Shown here: positions 17,169-26,535 of the stretch, one piece after another
Layout: each line of letters begins with the position of its first letter
How positions within the stretch are numbered: the first letter of the stretch is position 1
From: an uncultured Lachnospiraceae bacterium
Lineage (GTDB): Bacteria > Bacillota > Clostridia > Lachnospirales > Lachnospiraceae
Length of the DNA stretch: 44,429 bases
Reading direction: 5' to 3'
Assembly (NCBI GenBank): GCA_910579495.1
Contig: CAJTVD010000030.1
Location: forward strand, 1-44,429
The notes under the pieces: model-generated
What the model was told of the DNA's origin: nothing
Databases searched by the model: none
Seen by the model: the letters and a program-made list of their open reading frames with translations, nothing else
Position numbers and translations under genes: made by a program

Positions 17169-19877
17169 CTACATGCTTTCAATCAATTCATTTAGTTTTC
17201 TCACCAACAGCTCATCCGGCTCCTTGTGATGGATGAATGAGCTATCCATCCCATTCCTCCTTAACCTGTCAATCCATAGCAGCGCCGCCTCCCGGCTGAT
17301 GTTTTGCTCCAACATACCATAATAAATATATGCCAGTTCGTTTGATACATTTGTATTAAAGACCGCCGGGTCGTCCGAATTGATGCAGACAATTACGTTT
17401 TGGGTATTGTTTATCTGATTCATCTGATATAACTGGTTTGCCTCCACTACATCCAAATCAGCAATCGCAGTATTGGAAGAAGGATTTACTTCTATAATAA
17501 TACCTTTTCTCCCCAGCTTTTTCTTCAATATTTTCTGCAGTTCCTCTACAATCAGCAAATCCTGTTCCGTAATTTCATAATGGATGGGCCTGTCCATCTC
17601 CTTCACAAATTTTTTGCAGTGCCTGGCCGCTGCCAGCAGCATAGGATCCCAGTGGATTTTTTCCCCTGAGCATATCCTGTTGCAAAATTCCTTTTCTACT
17701 ATTTCATATTCCTTTTCTTTATTCTGGCAAGCAAATAATCTATGGTAACCTGATATCAGAAGTTCCAATGCAACTCCTTCCGGTTCCCTTTCCACACATT
17801 CTTTTCCATTGCCATAGATTTTCCCAGACAGCTCATAAATCCTCTTTTCCATATATGCTAAAATAGTGGCCTGAAAATCACTGTAATTTTTACTCAATGT
17901 ATCATATGCCCAAAGATAGTTTTCCAACGCCTCTATCTGGGGAATGATTATGACAGGATTTTGATTTTTCCATTCCCTGGCTGAAATGCCAAGGGCAATC
18001 CCATGCCCAATCCGGTCTCCTGCATGAAATTTCAAATATTCCACAGCCTCGTCAATTCTTCTCAGCCCTGACAGAATATGCCGGAAATCTTCTCCCGCAT
18101 GAAAAGTAAAGCCCAGGCTCTGGGTATAGTCTCCGTACTCATTTCTCCTTCCGATCTTTTCAACGCTGCTGTCTCTTGCCTGTTCATAGATCGGTGCAAA
18201 TACCCAGACCGGCGTAGAATTTTCCAGGCTTGCTGCATCTATCCCCACCAGATATCTGCTCAATTCGCTGTATTCTGTCCTCAGTTGAATCAAATTTTCG
18301 ATTTGCTCTTTATATTCTTTCTGAAGTTCGCCATAATAAAAATACGAGCAGTTTGCTTTTCCGTTTTGAAAACATTTCTCCGGCACCGATGCATCCGGCT
18401 TTTTCAGCAAATGGACCACCAATCCCACCTGTGGAATTTTGCGATAGAGGATATATTCCTCTTTTTCATCATCATAATAAGAGTAATCTTCCTTTAATAT
18501 TTTCTGATACGCCTTCAGAAAATCCAGTATTTCCATTTTGCACTTTGCATAAGACACCGGCATGGAAGACCGGAATTCCACCTTATATAAATCCTGGTTC
18601 TGTAATTGTTCCCGCATTGCAGTTTCCCAGAAATTTTTAATATTCACATGGTTCAAGGCAGAATTCACACGATAATGCTCCTGCTGAAAATAATCCAATC
18701 CTTTTATTGTTTTCTGCTGCACACTCACATGGAACAAATAATTCCTGACCCTTAAATACTGCATTATACATTGTTTCATATCCCATGCTATTTCTTCATT
18801 CCTCATCATGTATAACGCATAATATAAAAAAACATTTTCATCAATCGTATGAAGTTCAAAATCTTCATTCAGGATAGATGTACAAAAACGTTCACTGGAA
18901 AAAGCCTTCTGCTGGATCCCTTCAAGGCTGTCCCATAGCCCTGTATAGTAAGTGGTGATTTCTTTTTCATTCTTATCCTGATAATTGTCCCTGAAAAATT
19001 TCTCGAACATCTCCCCTTCCTGAAATTTTTCAATCAGCTCCCCTACTTCTTCTCCATATGCATCCAGTCCAGGCCGCTGCCCCTTAGCCAAAACAGATGA
19101 GATTTCCAAAGCCAGATATGCCCTGGCAATTCCACAGCCCAATATGTAAAATATCATCCGTTTATTTTCTTCTTCCGTGCCGTCTATAAATTTCCGCCCC
19201 CAAAAATATCTGCTGTCTTTTACCGTAAGCGGAGCCATCAATGAATCCCATATGCTTGGGAATGTTCTGGACACTCCTTTGTGCAGATGGTTCTCGGCAA
19301 CCCCTTTTTCCAGAATTTTCGCCAACTGCTGATCAGCAACTTCTATATTTCCATAGAAGTAATCCAGGCATCTGCTATCCAATTTTTTCTGGTTAATGAT
19401 CATATAAACAATCGCAATCACATCCAACGGAATATGGCAGTTCAGGCTATGGAACAAAGTCACCTTGTTATTATTTGCGAATCCCCCAAATAATTCTTCA
19501 TCATTTTTGTTTCTCCAATATTTAAAAACGATCCGTCCGTCCCTATGTGAAATGAAAGCGGCCGCCATCTTTTCCATAATATATTGATACAGCCCTAAAG
19601 CATTGCCAAAGCCCTCTGCGCCATCAGCATAACCATAATAAAAGTAGCATTTTTCCAGGTACAGATATATTTCATCATAGGAATAGACCGTATAGTTTTG
19701 ACGGATATAACTGGCCAGCTGGCTTTTCAGACGTTTCCGTATATCTTTGGCTTTCTTTTCCTCTCCCGCCCTTACAGCAAGAATATATTCATTGATAAGA
19801 TCCTTCCGGAATGCCTCCATGGATGTAAATGGATAGCATAAAACGCCCAGAAAGCGGTTAATAGAATCATTAATCAT
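17169..19877 (-). CDS. rdrB: RADAR adenosine deaminase RdrB
   Basis: A 902-residue deaminase, the size of RdrB, the RADAR effector that converts adenosine (in RNA or nucleotides) to inosine upon phage infection. All metal-site landmarks of the adenosine deaminase fold are visible: HxH at His197/His199 (ENHLHKG), TFHAGED at 591-597 (His593, catalytic Glu596), DRIGHG at 621-626 (His625) and SDDP at 834-837 (Asp835, Asp836). The long insert between the HxH and HAGE motifs is characteristic of RdrB rather than of ordinary deaminases. The ATG at 19877 has AGAGG 9-10 bases upstream. It lies 26 bases after rdrA, in one operon. RdrB forms large shells with RdrA in known systems. Confidence 0.9.
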   Translation of the reverse strand: MINDSINRFLGVLCYPFTSMEAFRKDLINEYILAVRAGEEKKAKDIRKRLKSQLASYIRQNYTVYSYDEIYLYLEKCYFYYGYADGAEGFGNALGLYQYIMEKMAAAFISHRDGRIVFKYWRNKNDEELFGGFANNNKVTLFHSLNCHIPLDVIAIVYMIINQKKLDSRCLDYFYGNIEVADQQLAKILEKGVAENHLHKGVSRTFPSIWDSLMAPLTVKDSRYFWGRKFIDGTEEENKRMIFYILGCGIARAYLALEISSVLAKGQRPGLDAYGEEVGELIEKFQEGEMFEKFFRDNYQDKNEKEITTYYTGLWDSLEGIQQKAFSSERFCTSILNEDFELHTIDENVFLYYALYMMRNEEIAWDMKQCIMQYLRVRNYLFHVSVQQKTIKGLDYFQQEHYRVNSALNHVNIKNFWETAMREQLQNQDLYKVEFRSSMPVSYAKCKMEILDFLKAYQKILKEDYSYYDDEKEEYILYRKIPQVGLVVHLLKKPDASVPEKCFQNGKANCSYFYYGELQKEYKEQIENLIQLRTEYSELSRYLVGIDAASLENSTPVWVFAPIYEQARDSSVEKIGRRNEYGDYTQSLGFTFHAGEDFRHILSGLRRIDEAVEYLKFHAGDRIGHGIALGISAREWKNQNPVIIIPQIEALENYLWAYDTLSKNYSDFQATILAYMEKRIYELSGKIYGNGKECVEREPEGVALELLISGYHRLFACQNKEKEYEIVEKEFCNRICSGEKIHWDPMLLAAARHCKKFVKEMDRPIHYEITEQDLLIVEELQKILKKKLGRKGIIIEVNPSSNTAIADLDVVEANQLYQMNQINNTQNVIVCINSDDPAVFNTNVSNELAYIYYGMLEQNISREAALLWIDRLRRNGMDSSFIHHKEPDELLVRKLNELIESM

Positions 19878-19903
19878 AATGTTTACCTCTGCATATCCAT
19901 TAA

Positions 19904-22876
19904 CTATAAAGAAAATAACTTTTCAAAGCCTTCGGAATCTATCTTATCCTCTAAGCCTTTGTTCAATTCATCTATAAAATTCTCCAGTGTCTGCCTGTCA
20001 GCCTCCTTATGTGCGTCTGGCAATTTTTTCGCTATATCTGACAGCAAATGGGCATTCTGCACAATCATTTCACTCTGTCCTGCTTCCAATTTATATTTAT
20101 AATAACATTGCAGAAGAAACGCAAAATAGGAATGCTTACCCATCCAGGTATCCCAGTCCTGGGAATTCGGTTCGGCCGTTGCCTTTTGCAATTCATTTAA
20201 AATCTGCTGTGCTTCAGATTGCCCATACCAGACAAGCCTATTCCCGGCTAATTCCCCAAGCTTCCTGATTACAGCCCGATATGTCTCAAGGGACATCCCT
20301 TTCTGGAAGTCTGTATTATTTTCGCTAAGAATCATCCTGACATTATTGCGTGTACGTTTGGCTATCGTCTTAGATACACCAACATCTGCTTTTTCAAATT
20401 GCTGCCAACTGCCATCAGCATCACTTGTCTTTAATTTCCAATTATCCTGTTCTTCCAGCACCTTTTTGATGAATCTAAGATATCTCTTTACCATCTCTTT
20501 TAAATAATCAGCTACACTCCCCGCAACTTCTGCCTGCCACAACATGTTTGAATCTATAACTTTTAAAATTTGTATCCGTCTTTTTAGGCCTTCTCTTTCT
20601 GTATCCTCTTCAATCTTTTTTTCTTCCCTATTTTTTTCTACAACATACAAATCATCAAAACAGATTTCCTTCCAATCTTCTTCAATTTCGTCCTCATCCC
20701 GCGCTGCCAAAATTCTGGCCAATGTATTTGACAGGAGCCGTATCATTTCCTTTTTTTCCCCTGGCTTTGGTTCCTTCTTGACAACCGCATTTATTTCATC
20801 CTCAAATAATCTTAAGACAATGTTCTGGGTGACAGAACTTGACAGTTGGTTACGGATATATGCAAATTCTTTCCAAAAAACAGAGTAATACCTGGCAATC
20901 ATTTCTGATGTGGCTTTCCCATTTACCTTTGCTATTGATAAAAAGGCACTCCATATAGCAATTATAACACTCTGTTCTAATTCCGCTGTGGCAAGCATCT
21001 CTTCATCTGATCCTTCCAATAATCTTTCATATAACCTCAATATCCCGTCTAACGGAAGATTTTTATAATATGCCAGATTCAGGGTCAAATCTCCCTTTAA
21101 GAGAAAGCTGTTGTTTATATCTTTCAGCTTCATATTTTCCAGTGCAGGGGATTCTTTTTTCAATTTTGACGCGTCTTCACTCTCCCAACTGTAATCGGGA
21201 ACCTCCATAACCTTTTCTGCTATAATAGGATGGAAAAGCAAGTCTTTCATTGCTTTATCCTTTAGAATTTTGTAATACCCATCTTCTTTTATCTTCTTTT
21301 CATAATGATCCACTTCATAAAGAAGCCGGGCAGCAAAGTCTACCAAAATAAACAGGGAAAATCTTTCTATGGGATTTTTTATGTGATACATTTCCCGGTC
21401 TTCTTCTGGGCTTTGCGAATTATCCCCCTGTCCTGCACCCCTGCTCCCCTCATAGATAACCGCTGCTGCATTATCAAAAAACACTCTGCTGTCTGCATTT
21501 GTCCCTATATGGAAGAACTTAAACTGGATATCGTGTCTATATCGGTCATAAATCTTATTGGAAGAAATAATAGTATCCAACAGCAGTTTCTTTTCCTTGG
21601 AATAATCCTTCCCCTGCTCTTTCTTTTCCACAGAAATTTCGCCCAATACGTTATAAACATTGTTCAGGCCGCGAGAAGTAGTGTCAAATAAATAATATGT
21701 ATATGGAAGATTTTGATTTCCCGTTTCTTTTGGGCTGCGGCCTTCCGCATCTTCCCCAATCTCTGCATAACAGAAAAAAGCCGGATCAACCCAACCTTTT
21801 AATTTCTCAACCAGCAGCTCTGAAAGCGTCTTTCCCGCCCTTTGTCCTTTGTCGCTTTGCACTTCTGCCGGAAAAACTTCTTCTGTCTGGTGCCCTTTCC
21901 CATCCTCAATACAGTAATTTCCTTTTTCCGCTAAAGACCAATGTTTAATATTGTACCTGTAAGCAGGAGGAATAATTTTTTTAAGATATTCATATGCAAG
22001 GTTCTTTTTACTATCAATCAGTCTGTCACTGCCTATTTCCTTCTCCAGAATATCCTTATTCAACACATTTTCCTGCCTGAGAAAATCTAAAGTCAATGCT
22101 TCCTCAAATGTCTCCAGATCCCCTGAAATGAAGGTGACAATATTTTCATTGGACAGATAAGACAACAGGGTCTTTACTACATCCGCACACCGATATGTGC
22201 TTAAATCAATATCATCTATAAAAAGAAAAAGGAGGCTGCTGTCATGCCTTTTTGCGTTTACCAACTCGTCAACCAATTCATTAAATTTATTGATAAATTC
22301 CGTATCCGAATTAAACACCCTGGCAGAGCGGTTTACATAATCACCCTCAGTCGTATATTGGCGAATCAAGATATCCCGGTATTCCTTCTGAATATATGTA
22401 TACTGTTTGATCAGTTCATCATATTTTTTCCGAAGGCCGTATTCCTTAATACAGTCTATATTACTTCTTTTCTGCCTCTTTTTCTCCTTCTCATCTCTTT
22501 CCTTTATCACTTCATTCAGCATTCCCAGAACTGTTGCCATCAGCGTGCCGGATTCCGACATATTCTCTGGGACGATGATGGGAAGTATAATATCATCCAA
22601 TGCCTGCTTATTCTTTTCCAGCTGAACCCGGATAGTCTTTAAAATAGATGTTTTACCGGCTCCCCTGACCCCCATAATTCCTATATTGTTTGTTTTTTGA
22701 TCTTTATCCCCACCATTTACCTTTTGCCCTTCTGAGTTGTCCACGGATCTTTTTTCTGCACGGAACTGATCTATCTGGTCATAGATCCGCTTGTAGTTTG
22801 TCATAATTAATTCGGCCTCTGAAGCCGACAGGCATCTCGCACCTATCTTATTTTTACTTTCTTTTTGTATACTCAT
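19904..22876 (-). CDS. rdrA: RADAR P-loop ATPase RdrA
   Basis: A 990-residue ATPase paired with RdrB. Walker A is GVRGAGKT at residues 69-76 and Walker B is FLFIDDID at 217-224, giving the KAP/AAA-like NTPase head expected of RdrA; the C-terminal 600 residues are helical. RdrA senses infection and delivers substrate to, or activates, RdrB. The ATG at 22876 is preceded by AAGGGGAATAGG. The 78 bases upstream are very AT-rich and contain three TATCAT/TTATCAT direct repeats, but no convincing -35/-10 pair; the broken AlbA_2 gene lies farther upstream on the same strand. Assignment rests on the pair, size and motifs. Confidence 0.88.
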   Translation of the reverse strand: MSIQKESKNKIGARCLSASEAELIMTNYKRIYDQIDQFRAEKRSVDNSEGQKVNGGDKDQKTNNIGIMGVRGAGKTSILKTIRVQLEKNKQALDDIILPIIVPENMSESGTLMATVLGMLNEVIKERDEKEKKRQKRSNIDCIKEYGLRKKYDELIKQYTYIQKEYRDILIRQYTTEGDYVNRSARVFNSDTEFINKFNELVDELVNAKRHDSSLLFLFIDDIDLSTYRCADVVKTLLSYLSNENIVTFISGDLETFEEALTLDFLRQENVLNKDILEKEIGSDRLIDSKKNLAYEYLKKIIPPAYRYNIKHWSLAEKGNYCIEDGKGHQTEEVFPAEVQSDKGQRAGKTLSELLVEKLKGWVDPAFFCYAEIGEDAEGRSPKETGNQNLPYTYYLFDTTSRGLNNVYNVLGEISVEKKEQGKDYSKEKKLLLDTIISSNKIYDRYRHDIQFKFFHIGTNADSRVFFDNAAAVIYEGSRGAGQGDNSQSPEEDREMYHIKNPIERFSLFILVDFAARLLYEVDHYEKKIKEDGYYKILKDKAMKDLLFHPIIAEKVMEVPDYSWESEDASKLKKESPALENMKLKDINNSFLLKGDLTLNLAYYKNLPLDGILRLYERLLEGSDEEMLATAELEQSVIIAIWSAFLSIAKVNGKATSEMIARYYSVFWKEFAYIRNQLSSSVTQNIVLRLFEDEINAVVKKEPKPGEKKEMIRLLSNTLARILAARDEDEIEEDWKEICFDDLYVVEKNREEKKIEEDTEREGLKRRIQILKVIDSNMLWQAEVAGSVADYLKEMVKRYLRFIKKVLEEQDNWKLKTSDADGSWQQFEKADVGVSKTIAKRTRNNVRMILSENNTDFQKGMSLETYRAVIRKLGELAGNRLVWYGQSEAQQILNELQKATAEPNSQDWDTWMGKHSYFAFLLQCYYKYKLEAGQSEMIVQNAHLLSDIAKKLPDAHKEADRQTLENFIDELNKGLEDKIDSEGFEKLFSL

Positions 22877-22954
22877 TCCTATTCCCCTTATACTTTTTAC
22901 TTTGTTTTCTTTTGAATGTAATATATCTTATATTTTATCATTTATCATATAATA

Positions 22955-23268
22955 TCATCCTTTATATTTTATATCATGGAATTGTTCTTCTGGGCACACT
23001 GGTAGAAATGCCCGATATATCTTCTTGCCTTCTAAAACCATATCTCCAAATTCCACAAACATATTAACATCTGGCCACACAGCATCCCTAACTGCATTGG
23101 TAACACGCAACATAGTATCATCAACATTATCGACACCGCAAGCTGTTCCATCGTCATTCACTCCGATATAAAGTGTACCGCCATCACAGTTTGCAAAGGC
23201 AATAATCGTGTTTTATTATCTTCAACGTATTCTCGCTTGAATTCAGTTGTTTTGTTTTCTACGAGCAC
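22955..23268 (-). pseudogene. AlbA_2 (Schlafen-like) domain gene fragment, frameshifted
   Basis: The fragment opens with GTG at 23268 after GGAGG and reads VLVENKTTEFKREYVED. The frame is then lost near 23205-23215 and resumes as IIAFANCDGG-TLYIGVNDDGTACGVDNVDD and TMLRVTNAVRDAV in another frame, ending at 22955. This order (TEFK, then IIAFANCDGGxLYIGVNDDG) is the N-terminal AlbA_2 domain found in putative DNA-binding or ATP-binding regulators. The normal protein is several hundred residues long, so the fragment is both frameshifted and cut short after about 100 residues. Not expected to be functional. Confidence 0.75.
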
Positions 23269-23740
23269 AAAATATCCTCCAACTAATCCTAATCATATTC
23301 TAATCTAATAATTATTATAATCGTTTTTTGTCATTAACAAGTAAAATCTGATTTTTTGTGAGAAGGAAAGTCAATTTCCTTTTTGATATCGCAATTGGCA
23401 CTTTATTCGACAACATATGCGAAAAATAAAGTACTTATTTCCCAAAAAACTACTCCATTCTACCCCGGCAGACTATTTTCAACACACAGCGCCCCATACC
23501 CCCGTTGATGTCAAGTAATTGTCACGAACTTTTTTCACTTTTTTAGCGGCCAAAAGTCCGCAAATCCGCATAACTCCGTTAGGGTGATGGGAAATAGATG
23601 CTAAATACAGTGAAAATTGATGGGAAGTTATTGCTAAGCTATTTTCATATTCATTCATCCGTCTTATATAATAGATAAGACACCAGAACCATATCTATCT
23701 GGCATCTTAATATTTCCATTTTCCATTTACATCCTGGAGT
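23269..23740. other. Non-coding stretch between the two defence blocks
   Basis: No gene in 472 bases. It holds a plus-strand terminator-like hairpin AAGGAAA/TTTCCTT with a T run (23363-23385), a conserved block shared with 33.55-33.74 kb (entered separately), and a small stem GTCTTAT/ATAAGAC at 23661-23681, 60 bases after the end of the AbiEii-like gene, a weak terminator candidate for the large operon. TATAAT on the minus strand (23314-23319) may be the -10 of the broken AlbA_2 gene. Confidence 0.5.
23462..23540. repeat. Left copy of a conserved non-coding block flanking the seven-gene operon
   Basis: ACCCCGGCAGACTAT (23462-23476), CGCCCCA (23490-23496), TGTCAAG (23509-23515) and AACTTTTTTCACT (23527-23539) occur in this order. 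The same motifs occur in the same order and orientation at 33547-33744, with 14/15 identity in the first. The right copy carries about 120 extra bases between the second and third motifs. Confidence 0.65.
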
Positions 23741-24475
23741 TTATCTTTGCTTTTCCTTCCTTGGAGTTTCCAGTTCCTTTTGACGTTCCAATTCACATAT
23801 TACATCATTCACTCGACTATATACATCAACAAAATCAGGTTTATTCTTGATTCCTTTCATTTTAGTATAAGCTTCTCCAAGTTCAGCAATCCGAGTTTTA
23901 TATCCTTCAAAATTTCCCAATTCCCTACCCGTTTCACTCCATATTTTGCATAATTCATCCGTATCAATTTTTGTTATAAAAGATATAACATAAATATCCA
24001 ATACATCCTTCATTCTTCTACATACATTCTCACCTGAAATTGCATATATTTTATCTGACAGCATTTTGGATAAACTAGCTCCTGTAATAGATATTCCATT
24101 CACATAGGAAACATAGGGTTTGCAAAATCGGTTCTGTCTGACACTTAAATCGATACTTGAGATCTTTTCTCCTCTTCCATTGACAATTTTAAATCCTGCA
24201 GATTTTCTTTCGCCAAATGTTCTGTTGGCTTGGACATCCAATGAAGAATCCACTTCTTTTACTGCATTTCTCAACGCTTTTTCCATTTCTTCCATCGTTG
24301 GAAATTCACCAATCCAGTCTCCATCTATATCCCTGGTTGCTCTTTCAACTTTTGATGGATTATTGTCTCTGATTGCAAGATTAAGAACCATCGCTCCTTT
24401 AAACACGATTGGCACACCTGCATTTGACAGAGCTTCCATCACGCTATATAAAAATTCCATCAAATCCAAACACAT
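23741..24475 (-). CDS. AbiEii/AbiGii-like nucleotidyltransferase toxin
   Basis: A 244-residue protein with the AbiEii-type nucleotidyltransferase landmarks near the N-terminus: FKGAMVLNLA (residues 25-34) and RATRDID (45-51, Asp49/Asp51 as metal ligands), followed by SSIDLSVRQN and a helical C-terminus (LSKMLSDKIYAI, RRMKDVLDIYVIS). AbiEii toxins modify tRNA or other RNA by adding nucleotides and cause abortive infection. A GTG at 24478 immediately precedes the ATG at 24475, and the upstream gene's TAG ends at 24479, so the two are translationally coupled. It is the last gene of the seven-gene operon. The acidic pair is in RDID rather than a classical GSxxD, as usual for AbiEii. Confidence 0.82.
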   Translation of the reverse strand: MCLDLMEFLYSVMEALSNAGVPIVFKGAMVLNLAIRDNNPSKVERATRDIDGDWIGEFPTMEEMEKALRNAVKEVDSSLDVQANRTFGERKSAGFKIVNGRGEKISSIDLSVRQNRFCKPYVSYVNGISITGASLSKMLSDKIYAISGENVCRRMKDVLDIYVISFITKIDTDELCKIWSETGRELGNFEGYKTRIAELGEAYTKMKGIKNKPDFVDVYSRVNDVICELERQKELETPRKEKQR

Positions 24476-24478
24476 CAC

Positions 24479-24889
24479 CTACTCTTCATAATATTCAATT
24501 GCCCATGCCTTATATTTCTCAAATCTTGACCACAAATACTCCGGCACTTCAAGTCCATCAAAACTTTCATTGTGTTCATCATAATAATTTGCCAGACTCT
24601 CCGTAATAATCTGCTCATCCCCATTTCGCTCTAAAAGGTCAATGATGGTCTGATTTACTGTAGTACATACCAGTCCATTCCGCTCTTCACACACAAGCGC
24701 TTTCAACGAGGGCACTAAAATTTGTTCTGTTCCTTCTATATTTTGCTTTTTGCGAACAAATATCTGAGCCAGCGCTCTATATCCACCATTGGTCAAACCC
24801 AAAAAATCCGCCGCTGTATCGAAAGCTAGTACACATTCCACATTTGCTAATAAATTTCTTAACTGGTCATTGTATGTGATGACTGCCAT
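24479..24889 (-). CDS. AbiEi-like antitoxin candidate
   Basis: A 136-residue protein encoded directly before the AbiEii-like toxin. AFDTAADFLGLTNGGYRALAQIFV near residues 22-45 (shown here as its key part, FLGLTNGGY) resembles the N-terminal helix-turn-helix of AbiEi-family antitoxins, and IIDLLERNGDEQIITESLANY is reminiscent of the short degenerate C-terminal part. It is shorter than a full AbiEi (about 200-280 residues). Identification rests largely on position. GAGAGGAGG lies nine bases before the ATG. It begins 25 bases after the HD-domain gene, so it appears to be co-transcribed with the upstream five genes. If a true antitoxin, it may also repress the module. Confidence 0.65.
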   Translation of the reverse strand: MAVITYNDQLRNLLANVECVLAFDTAADFLGLTNGGYRALAQIFVRKKQNIEGTEQILVPSLKALVCEERNGLVCTTVNQTIIDLLERNGDEQIITESLANYYDEHNESFDGLEVPEYLWSRFEKYKAWAIEYYEE

Positions 24890-24914
24890 TTATGCTGCCT
24901 CCTCTCCCGAACCT

Positions 24915-26504
24915 TTAATCGTTCCTTTTTACTTCCAGAAACTTCCATAAAGCAAAAATTTCTCCTAAATATTGTTCTGTAAAATTTTTTGCTGCACCAG
25001 CATATTTTACTGTATTCCGCTCTATTTTTCCTCCAAATCCCTGAGTACTTATCTTATCATCACATATGTTCATAAATTCTTTCAAATTCACTCCATTTTT
25101 CTGGTTATCCATCCATTTTTGAATATCAGCAGCGCTCATTTTAGATCGCTCCTGCATCTCTTTTACGATTTCAACCGGATTATTGGAAAGGAAATAATGC
25201 AATTCTATATCTGGCAAGTAATTCTGAAATTGCAGCATATTTTCAATACCTTTTAATCCTTTCTCACGGTATACCACCGCTTCATAATCACTCAATAACA
25301 GCTCTAAAAGCCGATAACAATCATATTGAAGGTATATATGAAGTTTATGTCCATTCCCTTCTAGGCTCATACCATTGCATATATCAATATAACTCATCTT
25401 CTTATTTTCCATCTGAGTAATTTTCTGAAACTGTTTCCCACAACTACATTGATAAATACTGCTATCCTCCCTGGCTGGCCTAATAATTTTCCCACATTCA
25501 GCACAACGAAGATAATTATGCTTTTCTTCGATGCACACTAAAAAGCGCTGCCATTCCTGCAAGTCGTCACATATCCGTAAAAAATAAGAAAGTGGATCTT
25601 GGCTAAAAAGCATTCTGCTATTTTTATGATAATAATTCGTGTGCTTATATATCGAAACTGCTGCCATTTCTACAATACATCGTTTTCTGTCATCCAGGCT
25701 GTATATACTGCCAGAAAAATAAAAGTTCATTAAAAAGCTAATTGCAGACAGACAGCCATGATCATTCTTTTCATATTTTTTTCTAATCTCATCATGTGCT
25801 ACTGTCTGAAACAGCCAACTATTATTTAGCAAAGCCTTTATTTCTGCAAAAACTGTCTTAACAGCAGGATTTACAATCTTAAAAAATGACGCGAATTGAT
25901 GTATCTCATCAGCCGTTCGAAAATAGTAAGCAAGGGGATAACCAATATCATGAAACAATGCACTGACCAGAAAACTTTTATAAATAATTTCTTTCAACAT
26001 CTGACGTTTGTTTTTTTCGGACTTTTCTGTTAGCGCTGCCAGAATAAAATAAGCATACTCATTCTTTTTATCCAACACACAATCCGTAATGCAATCATCA
26101 AAATGAAAATCTTTCAAAAGCAAAAGCCCCAGATAAGCATTACGAAACTGATGCTTATAATGTTCTCTTATTCTTTTAGGCGTTCCTTCCGCAGAATGTT
26201 CCAGAAAAATACCATTTTCAATGGCTGCATAGTTATTGACCAGCAAATGTTCCATGCCCTTAATTCCAACAAATCTGGTAAGAATCTCATATACATTTTC
26301 AATCAGGCAAACCTCTTGTGCTGCCTCTTCTTTATTATAAATTACCTGAAGACTTTTATATATTTTAGAAATCCCCTCCCTTGTCATCTGGCACACTGGA
26401 AACTCTTCTACTTTATCAAAACGTTCAGAAAATTCTGCAAAGATATCTTTGGCTTCCTTCTGGAAATATTCATACATCTTTTCATCATTTAAATTTCTTT
26501 CCAT
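24915..26504 (-). CDS. HD-domain phosphohydrolase-like protein with zinc ribbon
   Basis: A 529-residue protein. A full HD metal-site set can be traced: His118 (HYKHQFRN), His185-Asp186 (ALFHDIGYP), His249 (NDHGCLS), His288 (IYKHTNYY) and Asp313/314 (RICDDLQEW). This spacing matches HD phosphohydrolases acting on nucleotides or cyclic nucleotides. Directly after the last ligand lies a zinc ribbon, Cys334-x2-Cys337 and Cys353-x-Cys355, then about 170 residues of unknown fold. The ATG at 26504 has AGAGAGGATG upstream. It starts 31 bases after the ParA-like gene and is fifth in the operon. I infer an enzymatic effector or a signal-degrading subunit. I do not recognise this domain combination. Confidence 0.78.
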   Translation of the reverse strand: MERNLNDEKMYEYFQKEAKDIFAEFSERFDKVEEFPVCQMTREGISKIYKSLQVIYNKEEAAQEVCLIENVYEILTRFVGIKGMEHLLVNNYAAIENGIFLEHSAEGTPKRIREHYKHQFRNAYLGLLLLKDFHFDDCITDCVLDKKNEYAYFILAALTEKSEKNKRQMLKEIIYKSFLVSALFHDIGYPLAYYFRTADEIHQFASFFKIVNPAVKTVFAEIKALLNNSWLFQTVAHDEIRKKYEKNDHGCLSAISFLMNFYFSGSIYSLDDRKRCIVEMAAVSIYKHTNYYHKNSRMLFSQDPLSYFLRICDDLQEWQRFLVCIEEKHNYLRCAECGKIIRPAREDSSIYQCSCGKQFQKITQMENKKMSYIDICNGMSLEGNGHKLHIYLQYDCYRLLELLLSDYEAVVYREKGLKGIENMLQFQNYLPDIELHYFLSNNPVEIVKEMQERSKMSAADIQKWMDNQKNGVNLKEFMNICDDKISTQGFGGKIERNTVKYAGAAKNFTEQYLGEIFALWKFLEVKRND

Positions 26505-26535
26505 TCTGCATCCTCTCTACGATCCATCTGTTTTT

